Of a DNA stretch of 38,020 bases, positions 1 through 7,137 are shown one piece after another. Under the pieces are notes generated by a model. It searched no databases. It saw nothing but the letters and a program-made list of their open reading frames with translations, and was not told the origin of the DNA. The stretch is from Actinomycetales bacterium UBA1416 (GTDB lineage: Bacteria > Actinomycetota > Actinomycetes > Actinomycetales > Actinomycetaceae), in assembly GCA_002304945.1 (NCBI GenBank), contig DBPQ01000004.1, positions 22,652 through 60,671 on the forward strand. Reading direction: 5' to 3'. Position numbers and translations under genes: made by a program. How positions within the stretch are numbered: the first letter of the stretch is position 1; every line of letters starts with the position of its first letter.

Positions 1-346
1 CGTCGGCGTTGCGGACGAGGTCCGCCGCCGTGCTGAAGAGCTGGTGCGGGCCGCGCAGGGTGAGGCCGGTGGCGGGCCGGACGAACGCGGGGGAGGAGGC
101 CACCACCTCCGGGGGGAGGAGGCCCGACGTGAGGAGTCTCCGCTCCGTGGTGAGGTCGGTGAGGATCAGGTCGAGGAGTTCCGTGCGCTGGGTGATCGCG
201 CGCTCGAGGGGGAGCCAGTCGCGCGCCTCGACCACCAGGGGCAGCGGGTCCAGCGCCCACGGGAGGCCCCGCCCGTGCGTCACCCCGTGCTCGCGGAGCA
301 GGTCCTCGGTGGCGGTGTGAACACCCTCGAGCGGGATGGCTGACAC
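1..346 (-). CDS. Circularly permuted type 2 ATP-grasp protein, N-terminal part (runs off window)
   Basis: About 115 N-terminal residues are present; the rest lies beyond base 1. The opening matches the circularly permuted ATP-grasp family (old DUF404/DUF407): a GVTH-like turn, then W-x-LDPLPLVV, a conserved run containing QRTELLDLIL and GLLPPEVV, and SPAFVRP. In that family these residues precede the permuted ATP-grasp fold, which is thought to ligate a carboxylate to an amine; the substrate is unknown. Members usually sit beside an alpha-E protein and a transglutaminase-like protein, which would lie to the left and cannot be checked here. The GTG start at 346 is chosen because GGAGGAG lies 4 nt upstream and homology begins almost at once. 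No strong promoter is evident in 347-471. Family assignment is by recall of the motif pattern, not a search. Confidence 0.7.
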   Translation of the reverse strand, partial: MSAIPLEGVHTATEDLLREHGVTHGRGLPWALDPLPLVVEARDWLPLERAITQRTELLDLILTDLTTERRLLTSGLLPPEVVASSPAFVRPATGLTLRGPHQLFSTAADLVRNAD

Positions 347-471
347 GGTGCTCCTCCGGCGGACTGCAGGCAACCATGACAGCCTACGCTCAGGCGTCAA
401 GGTTCGTTCAAGCTGCCGCTCGGCGGGTTGGGGAGGTTTTGCGCCGGCTTTACGTGAGGGTGGGCGAGCGG

Positions 472-1395
472 TCAGGAGGCGTCGAGCGCGACGAGGAAGC
501 CGTCGTCGTCCACCACGACGCCGCCCGCGAGCTGCTGCACCGCGTGCGCGATGCGCTCCACCTCCGCGATGACCGCCGCACGCACCCGTCGCTGGGACAG
601 GGAGAGCCGGCCGGGCCTCGCGAGGTACTCCTCCGGCGGGTGCCAGCGCACCTCGTAGCCGCGCGCGCCCGGCGTCGCCCAGTCGAGGGCGCCGATGGCG
701 AGGGGCGGCATCGGGTGCCTGTCGGAGACGACCTGCAGGATCCCGGCGGGCTCGGCGTCACCGGCACCGGCACCGGCACCGGTACCGGTACCGGTGACGA
801 CGGCGGCGCGGCGGCCACGCCGCGGCGCCGGGAGGGCGGGCATGGAGATCGACCAGGTGCGCCGGGTACGGCCGTCGAGCACCACGTCGTCGCGGCCGAT
901 CGCCGCTGCCACCGCCTCCGCCGTGAGGCTGGTGGGGGCGAACACCGCCAGGTCGACGGCGGACGCCGGATCCGGCTGCAGGAGGACCGCTGTCCCGGCG
1001 GGGTGGAGAGCCCCGGCCAGCCGGCGGGCAGCGGCGGCGAGGAAGCGCAGCACCTCGAGTTCGGTGCCGGCGGGGATGCCGTGGGGGTAGGCGTCGAGGA
1101 TCGGGTCGGTGCCGAGGAGGTCGGGCGGCAGGGCACCGGCGCGCTCCGCGGGGCAGAGGGCGAGGTAGGCGGACGTCGCCCAGGTGGGGGCGTCGAGCCG
1201 GGCGCGCAGATCACCCCCGACCGCCCACGGGCCGGTGAGGAACACTCCCGGACCGAGGGTGATGGCATCCATCGAGATCTGCCCGGCGCCTGGGAACCAC
1301 GAGCGGGCGAGCGAGTCGAGATCGGTCTGAGCGACCTCATCGTCCGTGAGCAGGAGGTGGTGGAGGTGCGCGGCCTTCGGGTCGAGGTCAGTCAT
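472..1395 (-). CDS. Conserved hypothetical protein, translationally coupled to dcd
   Basis: A 307-residue soluble protein with no signal peptide or membrane helix and no motif I recognise. Its ATG overlaps the end of dcd by 8 nt, so it is almost certainly co-transcribed and translationally coupled with it. The middle carries a low-complexity Thr-Gly/Ala-Gly alternation of about 12 residues, encoded by a hexanucleotide array (760-795), probably a flexible linker between an N-terminal half (residues 1-195) and a C-terminal half (215-307). The C-terminal part is basic and ends in a helical stretch followed by VVVDDDGFLVALD. Codon use matches the neighbours. The coupling to nucleotide metabolism is suggestive only; I assign no function. 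Confidence 0.75.
   Translation of the reverse strand: MTDLDPKAAHLHHLLLTDDEVAQTDLDSLARSWFPGAGQISMDAITLGPGVFLTGPWAVGGDLRARLDAPTWATSAYLALCPAERAGALPPDLLGTDPILDAYPHGIPAGTELEVLRFLAAAARRLAGALHPAGTAVLLQPDPASAVDLAVFAPTSLTAEAVAAAIGRDDVVLDGRTRRTWSISMPALPAPRRGRRAAVVTGTGTGAGAGAGDAEPAGILQVVSDRHPMPPLAIGALDWATPGARGYEVRWHPPEEYLARPGRLSLSQRRVRAAVIAEVERIAHAVQQLAGGVVVDDDGFLVALDAS
760..795. repeat. Hexanucleotide tandem repeat inside a coding region
   Basis: Six tandem copies of ACCGG(C/T): three end in C, then three in T. On the minus strand they encode (Thr-Gly)3(Ala-Gly)3. The unit is a multiple of three, so copy-number change would lengthen or shorten the linker without a frameshift. Confidence 0.9.
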
Positions 1396-1969
1396 CGAGG
1401 TGGACGCGGCTGAACCCCAGGTGGGAGCGGGACGCAGTCGGCCCGCGCTGCCCCTGGTAGCGCGACCCGTGCGCCCCCGACCCGTACGGGGCCTCCGCGG
1501 GGCTGGAGAGCTGGAAGAAGCAGAGCTGGCCGATCTTCATCCCCGGGTGCAGGAGGATCGGCATGGTGGCCGTGTTGGACAGCTCGAGAGTGACGTGCCC
1601 GGTGAAGCCGGGGTCGATGAAGCCGGCCGTCGAATGGGTGAGCAGGCCGAGGCGGCCCAGGGAGGACTTGCCCTCGAGCCGCGCCGCGATGTCGTCCGGG
1701 AGCGTCACCACCTCGTGCGTCGCGCCGAGCACGAACTCCCCGGGGTGGAGCACGAACGGCTGGTCCGGGCCCACGTCCACCAGGCGGGTGAGATCGCTCT
1801 GATCGGCGGCCGGATCGATCACCGCGTACTTGTGGTTGTCGAAGAGGCGGAAGTACCGGTCGAGGCGGACGTCCACGCTGGACGGCTGGACCATCGCCGG
1901 GTCCCACGGGTCCAGGACCACACGGCCGGACTCCACCTGGGCGCGGATGTCACGGTCGGAGAGCAGCAC
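1388..1969 (-). CDS. dcd: dCTP deaminase, probably bifunctional (dCTP to dUMP)
   Basis: A 193-residue cytosolic enzyme of pyrimidine deoxynucleotide synthesis. It opens MLLSDRDIRAQ and has the QPSSVDVRLD motif, the GKSSLGRLGLLTHSTAGFIDP signature and the catalytic Glu in GHVTLELSN, ending with the YQGQRGPT nucleotide-binding tail. The sequence closely follows the Mycobacterium tuberculosis type, which deaminates dCTP and also removes pyrophosphate to give dUMP; the STAGFIDPGF version of the active site supports that. Length is normal for a homotrimeric subunit. The GTG start at 1969 has TAGGAT (1976-1981) 6 nt upstream, so the mRNA may be leaderless, although GGGAG also lies just before the start. 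The 3' end overlaps the next gene by 8 nt. Confidence 0.95.
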   Translation of the reverse strand: MLLSDRDIRAQVESGRVVLDPWDPAMVQPSSVDVRLDRYFRLFDNHKYAVIDPAADQSDLTRLVDVGPDQPFVLHPGEFVLGATHEVVTLPDDIAARLEGKSSLGRLGLLTHSTAGFIDPGFTGHVTLELSNTATMPILLHPGMKIGQLCFFQLSSPAEAPYGSGAHGSRYQGQRGPTASRSHLGFSRVHLDD

Positions 1970-1975
1970 GCTCCC

Positions 1976-1981
1976 ATCCTA
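1976..1981 (-). promoter_or_regulatory. -10 box of dcd (leaderless type)
   Basis: TAGGAT on the minus strand, ending 6 nt before the dcd GTG. At this spacing transcription would start at or within a base of the start codon. No clear -35. Confidence 0.5.
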
Positions 1982-2012
1982 GTGAGCGCCGGCGCCCCCG
2001 CCGAGCCGCCGG

Positions 2013-2043
2013 TTTTCCAGTGCGCGCGCTGCCCGGCTATAGT
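2013..2043 (+). promoter_or_regulatory. Probable tRNA-Gly promoter
   Basis: TATAGT at 2038-2043 is a good -10 and lies 20 nt before the mature tRNA 5' end. A weak -35 (TTTTCC, 2013-2018) sits 19 nt upstream. Confidence 0.5.
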
Positions 2044-2063
2044 GGAGGGGCCGTAAAGGCGAC

Positions 2064-2137
2064 GCGGGTGTAGTTCAATGGTAGAACTTCAGCTTCCCAA
2101 GCTGAGAGCGCGGGTTCGATTCCCGTCACCCGCTCCA
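2064..2137 (+). tRNA. tRNA-Gly, anticodon CCC
   Basis: A complete cloverleaf. The acceptor stem GCGGGTG pairs with CACCCGC (2127-2133), with discriminator T2134 and an encoded CCA at 2135-2137. The anticodon stem TCAGC/GCTGA encloses loop TTCCCAA, giving anticodon CCC (reads GGG). The T arm contains GGTTCGATTCC. The 71-nt body is normal for tRNA-Gly. The sequence just downstream is the interior of a transporter gene with no intergenic gap, which marks this tRNA as a past recombination point. Confidence 0.97.
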
Positions 2138-2971
2138 AACGTCTCCGCCGCCGTCGTCGGGGCGCCGGACCTGGCGGTGGGCGACCTCTTCGGCTCCTGC
2201 ATGGCCAACATGGCGATCCTCGCCGTCATCGACCTCCTGCACCGGCACCACGTCTGGCCCGCCGTGGAGGTGGGGCACGCGCGGGTGGCGTCCGTCGCGA
2301 TCACGCTCGTGGCGATGGCGGTGCTCGGAATCCTCCGCCCACCGGGGCTGGCCATGGGATGGCTGGGGCTGGACACGCTCGCGATCGCGGGTACCTACCT
2401 GGCCGCCGTGGTGTGGATGCGCCGCTCGCCCCGGTCGCGGTTCAGCGCCGACCTGGCGCCCCACCCCACCGGGTGGACCCGCGCCGAGCGTACCGGCGTG
2501 CGGCCAGCCGTCCTGCGCTTCGCGTTCGCTGCCGTGGTGGTGCTGGTCGCCGCCCCCGCCTTCGCCCGATCGGGTCAGGCGATCGCGGAACTCGGCGGCA
2601 TCTCCGAGACCTTCGTGGGTGCGGCGCTCCTCGCCGTCGCGACCTCACTCCCCGAACTGGTGGTCGCCCTCGCGGCGGTGCGGATCGGCGCCCATGACCT
2701 GGCGGTCGGGAACCTCTTCGGTTCCAATGCGTTCAACATGTTCGCCCTGCTGTTCGTGGACGCCGCGTACGTGGACGGCCCCGTCCTCGCCGCCGTGGAT
2801 CCGGCGCAGGCGACCGCCGGCGTGGGGGCGATCCTGCTCATGGCCCTCGCCCTGGCCGCACTCGTCCACGGCGTCGAGACCCGCGTGCGCAGGCTGGAAC
2901 CCGACGCCGTGGTACTGCTGACCCTCTACGTGGTGCTCCTCGGGATCATCTGGACCCAGAGCCCCGCCTGA
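2138..2971 (+). pseudogene. 5'-truncated calcium/cation:H+ (Na+) exchanger, CaCA family
   Basis: The reading frame has no start of its own and runs back uninterrupted into the tRNA. Homology begins immediately after the encoded CCA, in the middle of the first alpha repeat (GAPDLAVGDLFGS). The second repeat is intact: ATSLPELVVALAAVRIG followed by HDLAVGNLFGSNAFNMF. Intact CaCA exchangers have two such repeats, each preceded by several helices. Here the first helices and the SLPE half of repeat 1 are missing, leaving about 275 residues with roughly eight hydrophobic segments. The first in-frame ATG is at 2201, inside the conserved segment. Everything downstream is open and uses normal codons, so the truncation looks fairly recent. 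A residual half-transporter cannot be excluded, but loss of the acidic ion site of repeat 1 argues against exchange activity. Confidence 0.8.
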
Positions 2972-2983
2972 TGCCCGGGTGGT

Positions 2984-3115
2984 CTAGCGGACCTTCATCT
3001 CCCAGCAGTCGAAGCAGGTGATCGAGGCGTCTCCGGGCTTCGCCTCCACGCTGCTGATACCACCGAGGCCGAGCAGCCCGACGAGGCTGAACGCGAGAAC
3101 GAACTTGCGGAACAT
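2984..3115 (-). CDS. Small secreted Cys-containing peptide, candidate signal or modified-peptide precursor
   Basis: A 43-residue gene with a classical Sec signal peptide: basic MFRK, a hydrophobic core of Leu/Val/Gly, then SSVEA before Lys26, a good signal-peptidase I site. The predicted mature peptide is 18 residues, KPGDASITCFDCWEMKVR, with a C-x-x-C pair next to Trp and a basic end. The ATG at 3115 has AGGGGAG at 9 nt spacing; an in-frame ATG 9 nt further upstream abuts the same Shine-Dalgarno and is less likely. A -10 (TACTAT, 3167-3172) and a perfect inverted repeat (3141-3159) lie in its leader. It is divergent from a TrmB/LuxR-type regulator. I do not recognise the family. The arrangement suggests a secreted signalling peptide sensed by, or controlled by, the neighbour; other options are a redox-active peptide or a precursor of a modified peptide. 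Confidence 0.75.
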   Translation of the reverse strand: MFRKFVLAFSLVGLLGLGGISSVEAKPGDASITCFDCWEMKVR

Positions 3116-3140
3116 GACCGTCATCTCCCCTGCAGAAGAG

Positions 3141-3159
3141 CGGCGGGAGGTTCCCGCCG
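3141..3159. promoter_or_regulatory. Perfect 8-3-8 inverted repeat in leader of the small peptide gene
   Basis: CGGCGGGA-GGT-TCCCGCCG. On the minus strand it begins about at the predicted transcription start (after TACTAT at 3167-3172) and ends 25 nt before the start codon. It could be an operator at +1 to +20 or an RNA hairpin at the 5' end. Confidence 0.6.
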
Positions 3160-3166
3160 TGTCCCT

Positions 3167-3172
3167 ATAGTA
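3167..3172 (-). promoter_or_regulatory. -10 box of the small peptide gene
   Basis: TACTAT on the minus strand, with a possible -35 (GTCAAA) 16 nt upstream. The start would fall beside the inverted repeat 3141-3159. Confidence 0.5.
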
Positions 3173-3226
3173 GTTGAGGTGGGCACGGTTTGACCCTGAG
3201 GCTTCAGATTCGAGCGGAGGCGCCGG

Positions 3227-4204
3227 ATGATCGATGATCTTGGGCTCACCGCGACGGAATGGTCGCTCTACCGGGGCCTGCTGTGGAACCCACGTGCCAC
3301 GCTCCCGGAACTCACCGCCGAACTCTCCACTGCGGAGGAGGACATCGCCGGCGCGCTCGCGCGGCTCGAATCCGCGGGACTCGTGGTGGAGTCCTCCTCC
3401 ACGCCGAGCCGGCTGCGCCCCGTCTATCCCCAGATCGCCCTGCAACGCATCCTCAACCGGCAGAGCGAGGCCCACGACCGGGAGAGCCAGCGGCTGCGAG
3501 GCCTGACCGAGGAGGTCGCGGAGTTCACGGAGAGCTTCGTCGAGCACCGGAAGGCCTACGAGGTCTCCCTCCTGAACGAGATCTCCGACCCCGCGGAGAT
3601 GACGTCCCGCGTCAACGAGCTCACCCGGGAGGCCCGTTCCGAGATCCTCTCCTTCGTCACCCACACCATCACGCCGGCGTCGCTCGAGCAGGCCCGCCGG
3701 GGTGACCGCGAACTCCTGGACCGGGGGATCCGCGCGCGCGGCATCTATCTCGCCGCCGCCCTCGATGACCCGCCGACCCGCGACTACCTGCGCTGGCTCG
3801 AGGGAGAGGGGGCGCTCGTGCGCGTCGCGCCCTCGCTGCCAATCCGCATGATCGTGTTCGACGGCGCCGCCGCCGTTGTCTCCCGGCGGGCGCTCGACCC
3901 GGCCCACGGGGCGCTCATCGTCCAGTCCCCCGGCCTCATCGCCGCGCTCGTGAGCCTGTTCGAGGCCTACTGGAGCCACGCCGAACCGGTGCAGGGCGAC
4001 ACTCCGTCCGGCTCGGCTCCCAGCAGGATGGAACAGGACATCCTCACCCTCCTGGCGCAGGGGATGAAGGACGACGCCATCGCCCACCGCCTCGACCTCT
4101 CGGTGCGGACCGTGCGCCGAGTGCTCAATCAGCTCTACGAGCGCACCGGCTCGGAGAGTCGCTTCGAACTGGGGGTGAAGGCCACCCGGTTCGGCTGGCT
4201 GTGA
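3227..4204 (+). CDS. TrmB-like/LuxR-type transcriptional regulator
   Basis: A 325-residue cytosolic regulator with three parts. Residues 1-80 form a TrmB-like winged helix (LTATEWSLYRGLL, then ALARLESAGLV). After a charged helix (about 85-120) comes the PLD-like effector domain seen in TrmB proteins (about 120-260: EARSEILSFVTH, then IRMIVFDGAAAVVS). The C-terminus is a LuxR/GerE helix-turn-helix (about 268-325: ILTLLAQGMKDDAIAHRL, SVRTVRRVLNQLY). This two-HTH design is common in actinobacteria, where ligands are mostly unknown. The ATG at 3227 has GGAGG 6 nt upstream. tdh starts 9 nt after its stop, so regulator, tdh and kbl form one operon, and a secreted peptide gene diverges from it. It probably controls the operon, the peptide or both. 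The ligand could be an amino acid, a catabolite or the peptide. Confidence 0.85.
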   Translation: MIDDLGLTATEWSLYRGLLWNPRATLPELTAELSTAEEDIAGALARLESAGLVVESSSTPSRLRPVYPQIALQRILNRQSEAHDRESQRLRGLTEEVAEFTESFVEHRKAYEVSLLNEISDPAEMTSRVNELTREARSEILSFVTHTITPASLEQARRGDRELLDRGIRARGIYLAAALDDPPTRDYLRWLEGEGALVRVAPSLPIRMIVFDGAAAVVSRRALDPAHGALIVQSPGLIAALVSLFEAYWSHAEPVQGDTPSGSAPSRMEQDILTLLAQGMKDDAIAHRLDLSVRTVRRVLNQLYERTGSESRFELGVKATRFGWL

Positions 4205-4213
4205 GGAGGAACG

Positions 4214-5272
4214 ATGCGTGCACTGGTGAAGCCCCACGCGGGCCCGGGACTGGAGTTGCGGGACGTCCCGGAACCGAGCCCCGGGATGGGCGAGGTCAAG
4301 ATCCGGGTGATGAGGGCGGGTTTGTGCGGCACCGACCTCCACATCCAGGACTGGGACGAGTGGTCCGCCGGCATGCTGCACCCGCCCATGACGATCGGTC
4401 ACGAGTTCTACGGCGAGATCGTGGAGATCGGCCCCGGGGTGACCGCAGGGGATGGCCGTGACGAGCTCCGGGTGGGCCAGCGCGTCTCCGTGGAGGGGCA
4501 CATCGTCTGCGGCCGGTGCCGCAACTGCCGCTCCGGGCGCCGGCAGATGTGCATCCGCACCAACTCCGTGGGCGTCAACCGGGACGGTGCGTTCGCGGAC
4601 TTCGTGGTGGTGCCCGCCTCCAACGTGTGGGTGCAGCCGGACCACATCGACCCCGACCTCGGCTCGATCTTCGACCCTCTCGGCAACGCCGTCCACACCG
4701 CCCTGCAGGCCACCCTCGTGGGCGAGGACGTGCTCATCACAGGTGCCGGCCCGATCGGGATCATGGCCGCCGCCGTCGCCGGCCACGCGGGCGCGCGACG
4801 GGTGGTGATCACCGACACCTCGGAGTACCGCCTGGGTCTCGCGGCCGCCGTCGGGGTGACGCGTGCCGTCGACATCACGACGACGTCGCTCGCGGACGTG
4901 CGCCGCGACCTCGGCATGCTGGAGGGCTTCGACGTCGCCATGGAGATGAGCGGTGCCCCGGCCGCACTCTCCGACATCATCGACAACTGCACTCACGGCG
5001 CGAACGTGGCGCTGCTCGGCATCCCGAAGGAGCACTTCGCGATCGACTGGGGCAAGGTCATCACCCACATGCTCACGATCCACGGCGTGTACGGGCGGCG
5101 GATGTTCTCCACCTGGTACCGGATGAGCTTCCTGCTCGAGTCCTCCGCGGAGCTCCGGGACCAGGTGCGGTCCGTGATCACCCACCGCTTCGCGCCGGAG
5201 GACTGGGCGGACGCGTTCGACACGGCGCGGTCCGGGCGGTGCGGCAAGGTCATCATGGAATGGAGCGACTGA
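4214..5272 (+). CDS. tdh: L-threonine 3-dehydrogenase
   Basis: A 352-residue zinc-dependent medium-chain dehydrogenase that oxidises L-threonine to 2-amino-3-ketobutyrate with NAD+. Visible features are the catalytic-zinc Cys38 in AGLCGTDLHI, the GHEFYGE motif (His/Glu), the structural-zinc cluster C-x2-C-x2-C-x7-C at about residues 98-112 (CGRCRNCRSGRRQMC) and the Rossmann motif GAGPIGIMAA near residue 177. WDEWSAGMLHPPMTIGHEF is characteristic of Tdh rather than other alcohol dehydrogenases. The start follows GAGGAGGAAC and lies 9 nt after the regulator. The stop overlaps the kbl start (TGATG). With kbl next door the pathway assignment is firm. Confidence 0.96.
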   Translation: MRALVKPHAGPGLELRDVPEPSPGMGEVKIRVMRAGLCGTDLHIQDWDEWSAGMLHPPMTIGHEFYGEIVEIGPGVTAGDGRDELRVGQRVSVEGHIVCGRCRNCRSGRRQMCIRTNSVGVNRDGAFADFVVVPASNVWVQPDHIDPDLGSIFDPLGNAVHTALQATLVGEDVLITGAGPIGIMAAAVAGHAGARRVVITDTSEYRLGLAAAVGVTRAVDITTTSLADVRRDLGMLEGFDVAMEMSGAPAALSDIIDNCTHGANVALLGIPKEHFAIDWGKVITHMLTIHGVYGRRMFSTWYRMSFLLESSAELRDQVRSVITHRFAPEDWADAFDTARSGRCGKVIMEWSD

Positions 5273-6474
5273 TGTACGGGATTCGCGAGGAACTGGCGGC
5301 GGAGCTGGAGGGCATCCGTGCGGCAGGGCTGTGGAAGGCGGAGAGGGAGCTCATCGGACCGCAAGGGGCGAGCGTGGGGACCGCCGGGGGTGACGCGCTG
5401 AACTTCTGCGCGAACAACTACCTGGGGCTCGCGGACCACCCGGAGATCATCGCCGCCGCCCAGAGTGCGATGGACGAGTTCGGGTACGGCATGGCCTCGG
5501 TGCGCTTCATCTGCGGGACGCAGACGCAGCACACCGCGCTGGAACGGGAGATCGCCGAGTTCCTTGGGATGGACGCGGCGATTCTGTACTCCTCCTGCTT
5601 CGACGCCAACGGAGGCCTGTTCGAGGTGCTGCTCGGCCCGGAGGACGCGGTGATCTCCGACGAGCTCAACCACGCCTCCATCATCGACGGCGTCCGGCTG
5701 TGCAAGGCGGTGCGGTACCGGTACCGCAACCGGGACATGGCGGACCTGGAGGCCCAACTCGTGACCGCGCGTGGTGCGGGGGCGCGCCGGGTGCTGGTGG
5801 TGACCGACGGCGTCTTCTCGATGGACGGGTCCTTCACTCCGCTCGACGCGATCTGTTCGTTGGCGGAGCGGTTCGGGGCCCTCGTCATGGTGGACGACTC
5901 GCACGCCACCGGGTTCGTGGGGCCGCGCGGGCGGGGCACGCCGGAGCAGTTCGGGGTGGTGGACCGGGTGGACATCGTGTCCGGCACCCTGGGCAAGGCG
6001 CTCGGCGGGGCGTCCGGCGGGTTCATCGCGGCGCGGAGCGAGATCGTCGAACTGCTGCGGCAGCGCTCCCGGCCGTACCTCTTCTCCAACGCGGTGGCCC
6101 CGGCCGTGGTGGCCGGCTCACGGGTGGCGCTGCGGCTCGCGGCGGAGGCGGACGAGGGCCGCGCCCGGTTGCGTGAGAACGCGGCACTCTTCCGGTCGCT
6201 GATGGAATCGGCCGGGTTCGACATCCTGCCCGGCGAGCACCCGATCCACGCCGTCATGTTCCCCGGCGAGGACGGCGCCCGACTCGCGAAGGCCATGTCC
6301 GAGGAGATGCTCCGGCACGGGGTCTACGTGATCGCGTTCTCCTTCCCCGTGGTGCCGCGGGGGAGGGCTCGCATCCGGGTGCAGCTCTCGGCGGCGCACT
6401 CGGCCGACGACGTGCGCGCGTGCGTCGACGCGTTCGTCGCGGCGCGGGAGGCAGTGGCGGGGGCGGAGGCCTGA
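5272..6474 (+). CDS. kbl: Glycine C-acetyltransferase (2-amino-3-ketobutyrate CoA ligase)
   Basis: A 400-residue PLP-dependent alpha-oxoamine synthase that cleaves 2-amino-3-ketobutyrate with CoA to glycine and acetyl-CoA, finishing the pathway begun by Tdh. The family opening MYGIREEL, the substrate-site segments NFCANNYLGL and SVRFICGTQ, VMVDDSHATGF and the PLP lysine Lys242 in SGTLGKALGG are all present. Length equals the E. coli enzyme within a few residues. ATG 5272 is chosen over an in-frame ATG at 5260 because the family starts MYG; it overlaps the tdh stop by 1 nt. The gene ends 71 nt before a convergent gene. Confidence 0.96.
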   Translation: MYGIREELAAELEGIRAAGLWKAERELIGPQGASVGTAGGDALNFCANNYLGLADHPEIIAAAQSAMDEFGYGMASVRFICGTQTQHTALEREIAEFLGMDAAILYSSCFDANGGLFEVLLGPEDAVISDELNHASIIDGVRLCKAVRYRYRNRDMADLEAQLVTARGAGARRVLVVTDGVFSMDGSFTPLDAICSLAERFGALVMVDDSHATGFVGPRGRGTPEQFGVVDRVDIVSGTLGKALGGASGGFIAARSEIVELLRQRSRPYLFSNAVAPAVVAGSRVALRLAAEADEGRARLRENAALFRSLMESAGFDILPGEHPIHAVMFPGEDGARLAKAMSEEMLRHGVYVIAFSFPVVPRGRARIRVQLSAAHSADDVRACVDAFVAAREAVAGAEA

Positions 6475-6545
6475 TTGCACGCCTCCCAACCAGTCCGGAG
6501 TCTCCATTCTCACGAGCGGTGGTGGGCCGGCCGGAGAACGGGAGC

Positions 6546-6992
6546 CTACTGGGGGTAGGAGTCCTGCGACTTCTCCTCGATGAAGGCCTCCATGATCTTC
6601 TCCGTGAGCGCGTCCAGCGACTTCGAGATCACGCGGAGGTCCTTCGTGCGGTGGCGGGGGCTCGCAGCATCGACGACGCGAATGGATGCCTCGATCTTGT
6701 CCAGCTGCTTGGTGAATGTGGCGGCGCGGCGCACCTCGCCGTCGTCGTCGGCGGAGGCTCGCAGGTAGGAGACCTGCTCGCGCAGGATGCCGATCCGCTC
6801 CCGGAGTGACTCAGGGCTGTTGCCGGCCTTGCGGAGTTCGGCCAGCCGGCGCAGCTGGACCTGCACGCTGGAGAGGAGCTCGGGGTTCTCCCGGAGCTTC
6901 TGCTCGATCAGCGGCCAGTACTTCCGCACCATCTCGATCACCACCGGGGCTGCGGTGGTGAGGAGCGTGATCCGCTTCGGTGTCAGTGCCAT
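6546..6992 (-). CDS. Hypothetical coiled-coil protein
   Basis: A 148-residue highly charged protein. The N-terminal 25 residues (MALTPKRITLLTTAAPVVIEM) are moderately hydrophobic but lack a clear signal-peptide cleavage site. The rest is helical with Leu/Arg/Glu periodicity (LRRLAELRKAG, LRERIGILREQVSYLR), likely a coiled coil. AGGAGG sits 7 nt before the ATG. The gene diverges from the 7138 gene across a 145-nt gap in which I see no convincing promoter. I do not recognise the family and assign no function. Confidence 0.75.
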   Translation of the reverse strand: MALTPKRITLLTTAAPVVIEMVRKYWPLIEQKLRENPELLSSVQVQLRRLAELRKAGNSPESLRERIGILREQVSYLRASADDDGEVRRAATFTKQLDKIEASIRVVDAASPRHRTKDLRVISKSLDALTEKIMEAFIEEKSQDSYPQ

Positions 6993-7137
6993 GTTCGCCT
7001 CCTGATGCCCATTGTCCCCCAGCAGGAGCGGACGGCGCGACCGCACGGGCCCCGCTCCCGCCGTGCGTGCCAATCTGGCCTGCCGGATGGGCGGGCGCCC
7101 GTACGATTTCCACCAGCATCCTGCCGAGGAGGTCCCG

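Noticed and set aside
2078..2140. Start of the exchanger gene at the ATG inside the tRNA
   Set aside because: The first 20 codons are tRNA sequence and resemble no transporter; the gene has lost its real start.
4516..5271. Extension of kbl upstream through tdh
   Set aside because: The frame is open by chance; the Kbl family begins at MYG (5272), which has the proper overlap with the tdh stop.
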